A stretch of 64,000 nt of DNA from Magnetospirillum sp. 15-1 (GTDB lineage: Bacteria; Pseudomonadota; Alphaproteobacteria; Rhodospirillales; Magnetospirillaceae): assembly GCF_900184795.1 (NCBI RefSeq), contig NZ_FXXN01000012.1, positions 1 to 64,000 of the forward strand, given 5' to 3'. The position numbers were made by a program, and so were the translations under genes. The notes under the pieces are model-generated. The model did no database searches. It was given only the letters and a program-made list of their open reading frames with translations, and had not been told where the DNA came from. Below are positions 1 to 9,265 of the stretch, piece after piece (position 1 is the first letter of the stretch; each line of letters opens with the position of its first letter).

Positions 1-238
1 TCCCCGACGGCTCACCGTCGCGCCGCAGCAGGATGAACAGTCGTCGATAGCCGAACCGGCGGCGTTCCTGGGCAAGCCCGCGCAGGCGGTCGCGCAGGCC
101 GCTGTCGTCGGGCCGAACGGAGCGGTAGCGGATCATGGTGCGATCCACCGCGATCACTGCACAGGCCCGACGCTCGCTCATCGCGAAGCCACTCCGCAGA
201 TGGGCGACAGCTTCCCGCTTGGCGGCGGGCCCTACCAT
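1..238 (-). CDS. IS3-family transposase OrfB, N-terminal part only
   Basis: The reading frame starts at the ATG complementary to 236-238 and is cut by the window edge. It matches the first 79 codons of the intact OrfB at 7170-8096 (MVGPAAKREAV and on through MSERRAC). The DDE catalytic domain is beyond the window, so nothing can be said about whether this copy is active. Confidence 0.75.
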   Translation of the reverse strand, partial: MVGPAAKREAVAHLRSGFAMSERRACAVIAVDRTMIRYRSVRPDDSGLRDRLRGLAQERRRFGYRRLFILLRRDGEPSG

Positions 239-299
239 TCTTTTCCCAGAAGATCGCGGAGCGCGGCCTCGTTGAGCATAGATTCCGCCAGCAGCTTCT

Positions 300-518
300 T
301 CAGCCGGGCGTTTGCTGCGCTGCCCTTCGGGTCTCATCCTCAAGCGCCTTCAGCCGCCGGGCCTCCGACACATCCAGGCCGCCGTACTTGGCCTTCCATT
401 TGTAGAACGTGGCGCTCGAAATGCCGTGCCTGCGGCACACATCCGCCGTCGCTGCCCCGACCTCCTGCTCCTTCAGGATGCCGGTGATCTGTTCCTCGCT
501 GAACCTGCTGCGCTTCAT
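300..518 (-). CDS. IS3-family transposase OrfA (shortened by a frameshift), copy 1
   Basis: The 72-residue product begins MKRSRFSEEQI and has the helix-turn-helix of IS3 OrfA proteins (DVCRRHGIS, then FYKWKAKYGG). The normal leucine-zipper tail is lost. After the codons for LEDE a 20-nt stretch shifts the frame and the ORF ends quickly at TPG. The expected tail (NARLKKLLAESM) can still be read just downstream in another frame. The same insertion is in the copy at 6890, so the two copies descend from one already altered parent. Confidence 0.8.
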   Translation of the reverse strand: MKRSRFSEEQITGILKEQEVGAATADVCRRHGISSATFYKWKAKYGGLDVSEARRLKALEDETRRAAQQTPG

Positions 519-624
519 GTCGTCCGTCCTTTGATAGGCCGGACTCTACTTCAAACTGGAGGAGATTTCTCAAGGCAGGTCAGTCAAAATCGAGTTTCCG
601 GAGGCGTCCAAGTTCCATAGCAGG

Positions 625-745
625 TCAAGCCTCACGCAGTTTGCCGATGATCTCCTCAGCTGTATGTCTCTTCTTCGGCATCGAATGTCCCCTTCATGGT
701 TCGTTGAATTATTACATTCAACCTGGAGCCATTCACGGGGGGAGG
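625..745 (-). pseudogene. Remnant of a second IS3-type element (orfA start)
   Basis: The minus strand reads MPKKRHTAEEIIGKLREA and stops at 625. This is the standard opening of OrfA in IS407-like IS3 elements, which usually continues for about 90 residues. The preceding sequence up to about 745 (GTGAATGGCTCCAGG) resembles the terminal region of such elements. The rest is missing; the other IS3 element's end lies 40 bases away, so later insertions or deletions probably removed it. Confidence 0.6.
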
Positions 746-749
746 GTCA

Positions 750-2333
750 TCATCCCCATCCAATGAAATCGAATAGGGCGGTCAGAACAGAATCCACCGT
801 CGCATCATCTTCCATACAGTTATATTTATTCTCGGAAATACACCAATCCGAAAAAATCCGGTTTATATCCGTAATGCCGGAGGAAGCCAGGGCGTCGGCA
901 TCGGACAGCCAATTATAGCACGGGCTGAAGCCGCATTCGGGGTTGATGGCGGTACTGTTCCATGCGACCGCCCCTTTTCGGTAAGGTAGCCTGCTCCGCC
1001 CCAGAACCACACTGTAGATACCGATGATGTGGATATCCGTGGCGCCACCGAGCTGGACGGGGCCGCTATCCGTTGAAATGAGCACATCGGATTTTTTCAT
1101 CAACGACAGCGTGCCGAAGAGGCTCAGTCGATTGACGGCGTTTAACAGTCCAGGGACCTCAAGGGTATAAGCACCACGGCCGGGAACGTCGTTGGAATTA
1201 CCGATTGCAATGACCTGATGACCTTGCCGCAGTATTTTATCGCATAAGGCCGACCAATTCCCGATATCCCACGTCCGATTCAAATCTCCTTTCGCCACAT
1301 GCAGCAAAATCCTTTTCTTTCCGGCAGGGACCGCCGGAAAGCCCGCCAAAATACTTTCGGATTCCATTTCCCCACGGTCGGTCTCCAGGACAATGTCCTT
1401 CATCTCCGGAGACGCGGTTAGGCCGAAGTAATCGAGATAGGCATCGATCTGATGCTTGCCTGCTATGCCAAACGCCGCAGGATTGAGGTTTGCCCGGTGC
1501 ACACCCCCGCTATCCCCATACCTGTCGTAAAGGATACCCAGCTCATCATCGCCGGTAAAAACCCCGCTCAAGTATGGGCAAGACTCCGCAAGATCCTTAT
1601 ATTGTGGCACCGTAAGGAGATATATAGGCTTCCCGGAGATTTCCTTCAGGGCCTTTGCCGCCCCCAATGTCATCAAGACATCGCCCATTCCTCCATGGCG
1701 CTCGAGGCAGATCGCCCCCAGGTGTTCGAGCGACCTCCCGTGGTGGAATGGTTTGCGGGCTCTGAGAGTTATCCGGGTCCACTGAACAACATTCATATTG
1801 GAGCGGGCATTGTGGGCCAGATCTTCCTGGGTTAGCTTCCCGCTATTCAGGATATCCATCCAATACTGATCGAAAAACGACTCCACGTTCGTCGTTTCGA
1901 AATCCACCTCGATGTATTTTGCCAGTGGCGTCCCCGGAAGCTTCGACGCTTGCCACCGCTCAACCAGGCTAAGATTAAAGCACTGGAACATCTCGGGAGT
2001 TATCGGGCGAACGTGTGTGGGGTCGCCGAGAAAATCCGCATGTGCCGGATGAGGCACATGGATTTCGATGATGCCGTCCGGCTTGGCGATACGATAAATC
2101 TCGGAGATTATATTGAGGAAAGATATCGAGTCCCGCCCGAGATGCTCCAGAACATGTTTGAGCAGAATAATATCCGCGCAATTATCTTCGATGGGCCAGG
2201 GGGTTTTCTCCAGGTCGAACACAAGATCCGGATCGGCTGCTCCAAAAAAATCCACATTCAGCCAGCCAGGCCGATAATCGCGACCGCATCCAAGATTTAT
2301 CTTCAACCCACTCTCCCCCGATGGAGCTTTCAT
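750..2333 (-). CDS. Methyltransferase / glycosyltransferase family 9 fusion protein
   Basis: The first ~200 residues are a class I SAM-dependent methyltransferase: INLGCGRDYRPG is motif I, DIILLKHVLEHL is the post-II region. From about residue 205 a GT9 (heptosyltransferase-like) domain begins with LERHGGMGDVLM and contains the DSGPVQLGGAT segment near the sugar-nucleotide site, where GT9 proteins usually have H rather than Q after GP. The ATG at 2333 is preferred over the TTG at 2351. Base composition is clearly more AT-rich than the 15-64 kb region, and IS remnants flank both sides, which suggests transfer. The role is probably modification of lipopolysaccharide, capsule or a glycoprotein; the acceptor cannot be told. 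Confidence 0.8.
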   Translation of the reverse strand: MKAPSGESGLKINLGCGRDYRPGWLNVDFFGAADPDLVFDLEKTPWPIEDNCADIILLKHVLEHLGRDSISFLNIISEIYRIAKPDGIIEIHVPHPAHADFLGDPTHVRPITPEMFQCFNLSLVERWQASKLPGTPLAKYIEVDFETTNVESFFDQYWMDILNSGKLTQEDLAHNARSNMNVVQWTRITLRARKPFHHGRSLEHLGAICLERHGGMGDVLMTLGAAKALKEISGKPIYLLTVPQYKDLAESCPYLSGVFTGDDELGILYDRYGDSGGVHRANLNPAAFGIAGKHQIDAYLDYFGLTASPEMKDIVLETDRGEMESESILAGFPAVPAGKKRILLHVAKGDLNRTWDIGNWSALCDKILRQGHQVIAIGNSNDVPGRGAYTLEVPGLLNAVNRLSLFGTLSLMKKSDVLISTDSGPVQLGGATDIHIIGIYSVVLGRSRLPYRKGAVAWNSTAINPECGFSPCYNWLSDADALASSGITDINRIFSDWCISENKYNCMEDDATVDSVLTALFDFIGWG

Positions 2334-2493
2334 CCGTCCCGGGGCAAGCAATAGTGGAGCACTACTTGTCCCAAGGCGGAGCGTTTTCGGTGAGCTTCCT
2401 AGCTTGACATCGCCCCACCTTCACCAGCATCAAGCCGAGATGCCCTGAGAGCCAACGATACCCTTCTCATTGACACATGAACACATAAACCGA

Positions 2494-2540
2494 TGTGCCA
2501 CGGGAATCGTCCTCCGGCCTGAAGTAGAGTCCGGCCCAGA
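2494..2540 (+). repeat. Eroded left end of the IS3-family element
   Basis: The segment TGAAGTAGAGTCCGGCCC with the preceding TCCTCC matches the inner part of the left end of the IS3 element at 6840-6875, while the outermost bases have diverged. No transposase follows. It shows that an IS3 copy once lay here; its interior pointed towards the haemagglutinin-like gene, and the IS5 copy at 2586 later landed next to it. Confidence 0.65.
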
Positions 2541-2585
2541 CCCGCGCCGCCCTCGCGGCCCGGGTGGCCGGCGACGGCGGCACTA

Positions 2586-3439
2586 GGCCGTAAACTCATA
2601 AACAGGCTTCCCTCTCGTGCCGCGCCGTGATTCAACGATTCCTCCTGGCATGGAGGGCGTTGATGGCGCGGCGACGGTACGAGTTGACGGATCACGAATG
2701 GTCGATCATTGAGCCCTTGCTGCCGAACAAGCCCCGAGGCGTGCCCCGTGTTGATGACCGTCGGGTCCTGAACGGCATCCTGTGGCGCTTCCGCACGGGT
2801 TCGCCTTGGGCCGAGGTTCCCGAGCGCTACGGCCCATCGACCACCTGCTACAACCGGTTCGTCCGTTGGCGCAAGGCGGGCGTCTGGGACCAGCTTCTGG
2901 AGGAAATCTCCAAGGCTTACGATGGTGACATCATCATGATCGACTCGACCTGTGTCCGCGTTCACCAGCACGGGGGCACGGGAAAAAAGGGGCTCTCGAC
3001 AATGGCGGCATGGGACGTTCCCGTGGGGGGCTCACCAGCAAAATCCACGCGCTCGTCGATGCGGAAGGCCGTCCCGTCACCCTGCGCCTGACCGCCGGGC
3101 AGGTCCACGACAGCGTCGAGGCCGAAGCCTTGCTCGATGGAGCCTTGGGCGACGGCTCAACCCTGCTGGCCGACAAGGGCTATGACAGCAACGCCATTCG
3201 GGCCTTGGCCGAGAAGAACAAGACCTGGGCCAACATCCCGGTCAGGTCCAACCGCAAGGGCACCTTCGCCTTTTCCGCCTGGGTCTATCGCCAGCGCAAT
3301 CTGGTCGAACGCTTCTTCAACAAGATCAAACACTTCCGGGGGATCGCCACCCGCTATGACAAAGACCCACGGAATTTCCTCGCCGCCGTAAAGCTCGTCG
3401 CCCTGCGCATTTGGTGCGCCGCGTAATGAGTCTACGGCC
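2586..3439 (+). mobile_element. IS5-family (IS427-type) insertion sequence, copy 1
   Basis: The 854-bp element has imperfect inverted ends (GGCCGTAAACTCAT and, inverted, GGCCGTAGACTCAT) and is flanked by TA on each side (2584-2585 and 3440-3441), the expected target duplication. Two further copies of exactly the same length are at 13390 and 37772. It truncates the 3' end of the haemagglutinin-like gene on its right. Confidence 0.93.
2663..3426 (+). CDS. IS5-family transposase, two frames joined by -1 frameshift (copy 1)
   Basis: Frame A (2663-3091) begins MARRRYELTDHEW and includes the DDE aspartate region (DIIMIDSTCVRVHQH). Frame B (to 3426) carries LLADKGYDS and the terminal RNLVERFFNKIKHFR segment with the catalytic glutamate. 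The frames overlap at a run AAAAAAG (2983-2989), a classic -1 slippage signal; slipping there joins TGKK to GALDDGSMGRSRGG and gives a full-length protein of about 255 residues. An in-frame ATG at 2663 is used rather than the upstream 2627. A few substitutions separate it from copies 2 and 3. Confidence 0.9.
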
Positions 3440-6101
3440 TAGCGTTTGGCAGCGGAGCGATCTCCTCATAAGGAGCCTTGTCGGCCTTCGGCTTCTCGAA
3501 GCCAATCAGCGGATTCTGACCGATATTTCGATTATCCTTGTCGCCCCGATCTTTGTTTTCCTCCTTGGCGCGATCTTCGGCGTTTTGCTGCTGAAGCTTG
3601 TCGAGTGCGGCATTTTGAACAGCAGACAGGCGAAGGGTGCCGGTTCCCCAACCGTCCTTCAGAGCGTCCCATTGCGGGCTATTTAAGGGAACGATGCCAG
3701 CACGCATGGCGCTAACCAAAAGGTCCGCATCGTTATAAAGGTTGCCCCGGATGTTCGCCATCAGGTCCGCAACTCGCTGTGCGTCCGAGGCCAGCATGTC
3801 CGAGCCATAGATGCCGCGCCAGACTGTATTGTTGGAGTTGTTGGTGAAGGGTTGCGGGTCTGTGATGCCGGCCAGGGTCGCGGTCGGATACAACAACGCG
3901 GCGAAGATTTCGTCAGCGCTGGCGTTTCCGAACTTCCGATAGGCTTGGATCATGATGTTGGCGCGGATTTGGCCTTCGCCTCGGGTCAGGCTGCTGCCAT
4001 ATGATCCGCTCCACAGTAAGTTATTCGGATCATTGGTGATAGCCACATCCCGGACGGTGTAACCGTCGAGCACATCTTTATAGAGTTGATTGGCGAGCGC
4101 CTGCGGATCGGTGTAGCCCTTATAGCGATTCCAGGCATTGAGCATGACATCTGCCTGAATCTGGGCGGCTGTCGCCGTGCCGCCATTGGCGGTTTTCACC
4201 GCCAGCCAGTAGCTGTTGGTGCTGTAGGAATCGGCCCAGTTGTTGGAAAGGATAGTTGCATACAACCCCTGAGCATCAAGCCCAATCAAGGGATTGTTGT
4301 TTTGGGGCGGGTTGGGATCGACATTACCACCCCCGCCATTGCCGGGGTTGCTGTTGTTTCCGCCTCCACTTCCGTTACTGGCTGAAGCGACTGACTTGAG
4401 GGTCGGAGCGCTGCCCGCCGTCAAATTCCAGACGGAGGTATCCCATCCCGCGTTGATGAAGGTGGTTGGGTTGTTTATCTGGGCGGTAGTCAGGCCGGTA
4501 CCGCCACCAGAACTGGTGCTTTGGCCGGTGGTTTCAACGTTCCAAAAGCTGTTGGTGATTGCCGTATTTAGACTCCATCCGACCAACCCACCGTGTGCAG
4601 ATGCATCCGTTGGCGATATTGATCCAGAGGAAAAGCTGTCACTAATTGATCCTGCATTGGCCCCCGCAAGTCCACCAATATATGGGCCACCAGTTAATGC
4701 GCCAAAAAACAAGCTATTGCTGATTGCCCCCGTATTCTGACCGGACAATCCTCCCGTATTATATGCGCCTTCTACTGTTGCCGTTGACATGCTTTCACTA
4801 ATTTCTCGTGAATTTGATCCCGACAATCCGCCGACATTGTTTCCAGGGCTATATACGGTACCAGATGTGTATCCATTGCGAATTGATCCTCCATTTATTC
4901 CAGCTATACCGCCAGCCTGACCTCCTGTTGCCCTAACAGCGCCAGAGACGCCGCTATTAATTATATAGCCATCATTCTGGCCCGACAATCCGCCAACAGT
5001 AATATTTCCTGTAATGCGGGCACTGTTAAGGAATAAATTTCGAACTCCGCTATATTGACTAATGATGCTAACAAGGCCAATATAGTACCCGCTGCCATAT
5101 GACATTGTCATATCAGATATGCTATGTCCAAGGCCGTCAATAAACCCATAAAAAATCTGCGGGCTTACGTTGTTACCATTGGGGACATAGCCAATCGGCC
5201 GGAATCCATCACCATTATTCCATGATGACGTCATAGACGCATCAATGTTATTCGCCAATGCATAATAGCCATTAATATAATTTCCAGTAGAATAATAACC
5301 ATCAGAATTGATCGCTTGGAGCTGCTCTACTGTTCTGATCAGCGTGTAATCATTCCCACTGATCCTCAGCCCCCCCGTCCCGGTAAAGGTGACGGAACCA
5401 TTACTGCCCGTCAGCACATTCCCCGTCCCGATACCCGTATTATCCGGGGTCATATTCAGTAGACCGCTGCCGCCATGGGTGACGGCGGCATTGACCTGAA
5501 TGTTGCGATAGGCGCTGAGCGACAGATTGCCGCTGCCGGTCCAGCCCAGAGCCGAAGCGACGATGATATCACCGCTGCCGGAACTGGCGGTGCCGGGACC
5601 CGAGGTGCCGTTGGCGGTGGTCAGCAGCGAAACATTGGTGCCGGTATTCAGGCTGCCGCTGATGGAAGATGCCGCATCGGCATCCACAGTCAGGTCGTAG
5701 GGATCGAGCAACCATTGGCCCGCAAGACCGCGACGGGCCGAAGCGTCGATCCGGATATCCGAGCCGCACTTGGCCCGAAGCAGCGGCATCCCGACATCCC
5801 AGCGGTTACCGTGACCGCAATGCTTTCGGGCCAGATCGTAAAGCCTGCGTTCTAGACCCATGGACAGGCCGAAATAGTCAGGGTCGATCGTGAGTATCCG
5901 TCTCTCGCTGACGATCGCCCGGAAAAGCCAAGCATTCAGGGCAATCTCGACAGCCGCCCGTATGCGGCCCATCTGGCGAAATGATCGCCCCACGTTGCGG
6001 ATAGAGCGCAACAAGGCAGAAAAAAATACATTCCTCATTCGCTGGCAGTGCGGCCTTGCGGCAATCACCGCCGAAGCAGAAGACCCCGATTGGGCGCCCA
6101 A
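3432..6101 (-). pseudogene. Filamentous-haemagglutinin-like exoprotein, truncated at both ends and fused to a RepA fragment
   Basis: Residues ~51-117 of the open frame resemble the middle of plasmid replication initiator protein A (LTIDPDYF, LERRLYDLARKHCG, LRAKCGSD). From residue ~118 the sequence changes to the C-terminal half of a two-partner-secretion exoprotein (ARRGLAGQWLLDPYDLTVDADA), followed by several GLUG repeats (VGGLSGQN, AGGIAGING, IGGLAGANAG), a Pro/Asn/Gly-rich linker and a C-terminal region of unknown function. There is no signal peptide and no TPS secretion domain. The last codons lie in the IS5 end, so the natural C terminus is also lost. Such proteins normally act outside the cell in adhesion; this one very probably cannot be secreted. 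Confidence 0.8.
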
Positions 6102-6825
6102 GCTATCGGCCGACGAAGCCGCGCTTGCAGCCCGCTACACGCAGATCGAGCTCAACGGCGTTCCTGCATCAGGATCTAGTCGCATCAACAGGCTCAGCCA
6201 AAGAAGCATAAATGGCACTTTTTTTCTGCCCGAGAGATTGTCGGCTGCTATTCCCTGGATATACGAACCAGCGTCATCATCGTGTGCAAGTAATATTTTG
6301 ATCACGTGCCGCAGGCGACTAAGCGCCACTGATTCATTCTCATTTTTCCGGAGACGTCGGGAGTTTGTCTCAAGCCAGGTCCGCAAACATGGAACAAAGA
6401 GGTTCGCAACTGCGGCGGGAGCGTGGCTTAGATCCTGAAGAAAAGTTGGGAATCCCTCTGGCCCAACAATGGCATCAAGCTCTTCCTGGAGATCGGGGCT
6501 AAGTGTCTGCTTAACCGCATCCGGATGTGCTTCCGTCAGGCTTTCAAGCCAATGGGGAATAACCATGCTCGAACGTCGACTTAGCCAATTGGGGCCGACC
6601 AAGAGCGGACAGGCAGTCAACTGGTTCGCCGCTCTATTTGGCGATCATGGAGACCTCCTGATCGACCTGAAGCATCCAGAATTTACGCCAGCCCTGCTCC
6701 TACGTCTCATTCGGCTAGCCTATCGCTACATCCGCCCAGCGGACGACATCAATCATGAAGGGGTTTTCACTCCCGGCCCCCGGGATGACGCCCAGAGCGC
6801 ACGCAACACCATTCTAAGCGTCGTC
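6037..6825 (+). pseudogene. Fragment of a large regulatory/repeat protein with an internal inversion
   Basis: Three pieces of one protein are visible. Piece A (+, 6037-6165) reads WQCGLAA through YTQIELNG. Piece B lies on the minus strand (6556 down to about 6166) and reads PHWLESLTEAHPDAV through LMRLDPDAG. Piece C (+, 6565-6825) reads LERRLSQLG through HEGVFTPGPRDDAQSARN. Turning round the segment between TTCC (6161-6164) and GGAA (6556-6559) joins A-B-C in one frame. The pieces resemble from memory the C-terminal part of large STAND/NACHT-like ATP-binding proteins; that assignment is tentative. IS3 copy 2 cuts the 3' end. Confidence 0.65.
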
Positions 6826-6889
6826 TGACCTGCCTTGGAAATCTTCCTCCAGTTTGAAGTAGAGTCCGGCCCATCAGAGGACGGACGAC

Positions 6890-7108
6890 ATGAAGCGCAG
6901 CAGGTTCAGTGAAGAACAAATCATCGGCATCCTGAAGGAGCAGGAGGCCGGGGCGGGGACGGCGGATGTGTGCCGCCGGCACGGCATTTCGAGCGCCACT
7001 TTCTACAAATGGAAGGCCAAGTATGGCGGCCTGGAGGTGTCGGAGGCGCGGCGGCTGAAGGCGCTTGAGGATGAGACCCGAAGGGCAGCGCAGCAAACGC
7101 CCGGCTGA
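6890..7108 (+). CDS. IS3-family transposase OrfA (shortened by a frameshift), copy 2
   Basis: The product of 72 residues has an HTH_Tnp_1-type DNA-binding domain (EEQIIGILKEQEAG, DVCRRHGIS, FYKWKAKYGG) that would recognise the element ends. A 20-nt insertion after the codons for LEDE (about 7076-7095) moves the leucine-zipper tail into a different frame, where NARLKKLLAES and GKKW can still be read up to a TAG after the poly-A run. The usual OrfA is about 90-100 residues. Confidence 0.85.
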   Translation: MKRSRFSEEQIIGILKEQEAGAGTADVCRRHGISSATFYKWKAKYGGLEVSEARRLKALEDETRRAAQQTPG

Positions 7109-7169
7109 AGAAGCTGCTGGCGGAATCCATGCTGAACGAGGCCGCGCTCCGCGATCTTCTGGGAAAAAA

Positions 7170-8096
7170 ATGGTAGGGCCCGCCGCCAAGCGGGAAGCTG
7201 TCGCCCATCTGCGGAATGCTTTCGAGATGAGCGAGCGTCGGGCCTGCTCGGTCATCGCAGCGGATCGCACCATGATCCGCTACCGCTCGATCCGGCCGGA
7301 CGACAGTGCCTTGCGCGACCGCCTGCGCGGGCTTGCCCAGGAGCGTCGCCGGTTCGGCTATCGACGGCTGTTCATCCTGCTGCGGCGCGACGGGGAGTCG
7401 TCAGGGATCACCCGCATCTACCGGCTTTACCGCGAGGAAGGGCTGGCGGTGCGCAAGCGCCGCACTCGGCGCAAGGCCATCGGCACCCGCGCGCCGATCC
7501 TGGTGGAGGCCAAGCCCAACGCCCGCTGGTCGCTGGATTTCGTCCATGACCAGTTGGACAACGGGCGGCGCTTCCGCGTGCTCAACATCGTCGACGACGT
7601 GACGCGGGAGTGCCTGGCTTCGGTGCCCGACACCTCGATCTCGGGCGTACGGGTGGTCCGCGAGCTGACGGCGCTGGTGGCCCGGTGCGGCAAGCCGGAG
7701 ATGATCGTGTCCGACAACGGCACCGAGTTGACCAGCAACGCCGTGCTGAAATGGGCGCAGGACCACTGCATGCAATGGCACTACATCGCCCCCGGCAGGC
7801 CCATGCAGAACGGATTCGTCGAGAGCTTCAACGGCCGCATGCGCGACGAACTGCTCAACGAAACGGTGTTCACCAGCATGGCCCAGGCCCGCGCCGTCAT
7901 CGCCACCTGGGTCGCCGACTACAACACGACCAGGCCGCACTCGGCCCTGGGCTACCAGACACCGGCGGCCCACGCTGCCAAACTCAAAGCAATGGGGCCG
8001 GCCTCTCCGCCCCTCCGGGGCTCCGAGCCCGGCCCCATTGCTCAGACCGCGCCACACGGCGTAACTTCGCCCAAGGCTCTACTTACGGCCGGATGA
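7170..8096 (+). CDS. IS3-family transposase OrfB (integrase core)
   Basis: The 308-residue frame from ATG 7170 has an HTH_21-like segment (RFGYRRLFILLRRDG) followed by an rve integrase core. The DDE residues are in WSLDFVHD, VSDNGTE and NGFVESFNG, all intact. The ATG overlaps a run of seven A (7164-7170), the slippery site that normally fuses OrfA and OrfB by -1 frameshifting. Because OrfA is shifted upstream, a fusion of the usual form is no longer possible without a second slip. OrfB may still be made from its own ATG. Confidence 0.9.
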   Translation: MVGPAAKREAVAHLRNAFEMSERRACSVIAADRTMIRYRSIRPDDSALRDRLRGLAQERRRFGYRRLFILLRRDGESSGITRIYRLYREEGLAVRKRRTRRKAIGTRAPILVEAKPNARWSLDFVHDQLDNGRRFRVLNIVDDVTRECLASVPDTSISGVRVVRELTALVARCGKPEMIVSDNGTELTSNAVLKWAQDHCMQWHYIAPGRPMQNGFVESFNGRMRDELLNETVFTSMAQARAVIATWVADYNTTRPHSALGYQTPAAHAAKLKAMGPASPPLRGSEPGPIAQTAPHGVTSPKALLTAG

Positions 8097-8856
8097 AACT
8101 TCCAAGGCAGGTCACTCCCCTCAGCTTTATCCTGTCATAGGACGGGGTGTGCTCAAAATTCGGCGAGGTCACAGATGCTCGGATCTGCTCGTCGGTCATC
8201 ACCTTTCGGACCTGGGCATCGTGCGGATGCGTTTCTCCCCTATGGATCGCCTGAGCGATTTCCCAGTGTTCGCGCTGATAAACGGACGCCGGGGTGGTCT
8301 CCCTGAGGATGTCATGAAAGACGTCATGATAGGTGCGGAGGATATAGAACCCGTCCTCCCCATTTCGATTGAATGCATGCCAGAACTCGCTGGCCGGCCG
8401 GTCCTGCCCGATGATGCTCGCGCCGGCAATGAATATCTTCTGGTAGTTCTCAAACCGGCGCGTCATGCCGGCCGAGAAACTCGACATGCTCATTTCCTCC
8501 AGAAAGACCGACTCGGCACTGACCAGTTCAGCCGGAATCGTCCACCATTTGATCTGAGTCCGTCTCCCCAGGCGCGGATCAGACAGCGTTCCTCGGACAG
8601 CATGGATCAGGACGTCATACTGGAACAGGCCATCCTCCACGTATCGAGTCTGAAAGTCCTCGCTTATGCTGTAGAAAAACGAGTTCTCATGCATGTGTAG
8701 GCGGTCAAGATAGGGAGAGTGTGACCAAGCATAGATGAAATGAGGCAGATCAAGGCGTGCCATGGCTGTCTTCGTCGCTGTCCGGATGTCATCCAGATCG
8801 GAAAGCGCGAGGATCTCTTCCTCGAATTCCCTGACGCATTTCTTCATGCGGAACAT
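8083..8856 (-). CDS. Protein with a LuxR autoinducer-binding-like domain, C terminus cut by IS3
   Basis: The 257-residue frame starts MFRMKKCVREFEEEI. Residues ~20-180 have the pattern of the autoinducer-binding domain of LuxR-type regulators (LPHFIYAW, then FQTRYVEDGLFQYDVL and SVFLEEMSMSS), but the resemblance is weak. No HTH follows. The last 11 residues (VTCLGSFIRP) are encoded by the terminal repeat of the IS3 element, so the natural end is missing; the native part stops near 8115. It may have been a quorum-type regulator or a stand-alone ligand-binding protein. Function is uncertain. Confidence 0.5.
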   Translation of the reverse strand: MFRMKKCVREFEEEILALSDLDDIRTATKTAMARLDLPHFIYAWSHSPYLDRLHMHENSFFYSISEDFQTRYVEDGLFQYDVLIHAVRGTLSDPRLGRRTQIKWWTIPAELVSAESVFLEEMSMSSFSAGMTRRFENYQKIFIAGASIIGQDRPASEFWHAFNRNGEDGFYILRTYHDVFHDILRETTPASVYQREHWEIAQAIHRGETHPHDAQVRKVMTDEQIRASVTSPNFEHTPSYDRIKLRGVTCLGSFIRP

Positions 8857-9067
8857 CTGGAGACCTGCATGCCGATGAACCTATCGGCAGGATATCACGG
8901 CTCTCGGCCATGTCATGCATCGCCCCTACGCCAATCTACGCCAATACCCCTTCCATTTCTGAAGTGTCCGCCGCTGGGTTGTTCCTGCTGAAAGCACGGC
9001 GGTAGGTTGGCGGCAGAACCACCTTGCCGGGGCGAACGACCCCAGCGAAGGATTGCGGACCCCACCG

Positions 9068-9265
9068 ATGCACAATGCTCTGTCTCCCGACCGCATGACC
9101 GCCGCCGAGCGCCTGGACGAGGTCGCCGACATCCTGGCCGTCGGCCTGATCCGGCTGAAGGCGCGGAAGTCCAGTCGTCTATCTGCTGACCGCGGAGAGA
9201 GTTCCGTCGACTTCACGGCCCGCCAGAGCGGTCATGTCCCCGTCAACCGACGGAGGAAATCATGA
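9068..9265 (+). CDS. Small conserved protein of a recombinase cassette
   Basis: The 65-residue product (from ATG 9068, MHNALSPDRMTAAERLDEVA) has a basic C-terminal half. A TTG at 9053 could add five residues but has no better ribosome site. Its stop overlaps the ATG of the DUF2924 gene by four bases (ATGA), and together with the recombinase and a downstream HTH gene it forms a four-gene coupled set that is common in alphaproteobacteria. The helical stretch AAERLDEVADILAVGLIRL is the conserved part. No function is known to me. Confidence 0.75.
   Translation: MHNALSPDRMTAAERLDEVADILAVGLIRLKARKSSRLSADRGESSVDFTARQSGHVPVNRRRKS

Larger units (their letters stand above)
1..582 (-). mobile_element. 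IS3-family insertion sequence, partial (copy 1, cut by window edge)
   Basis: This is the 5' part of an IS3-family element on the minus strand, nearly identical to the full copy at 6826-8114. Its outer end at 582 carries the same terminal repeat (TGACCTGCCTTG read inward), with small differences just inside it (GAGAAA against GAAATC). The element runs off the left edge of the window, so only orfA and the start of orfB are present. The poly-A run before the orfB start is interrupted by a G here, whereas it is seven A in the other copy. Confidence 0.9.
6826..8114 (+). mobile_element. IS3-family insertion sequence, complete (copy 2)
   Basis: The 1289-bp element is bounded by a perfect 15-bp inverted repeat, TGACCTGCCTTGGAA at 6826-6840 and its complement at 8100-8114. 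It holds orfA (6890-7108) and orfB (7170-8096). The bases just outside the two ends do not match, so there is no target duplication; the element probably arrived or was left here with a deletion or recombination between copies. It separates two truncated genes. Confidence 0.93.

Noticed and set aside
2399-2971. A 190-residue minus-strand open frame across the left IS5 end
   Set aside because: It is mostly antisense to the IS5 transposase; the non-IS part is merely the former continuation of the haemagglutinin-like frame into the IS3 remnant.
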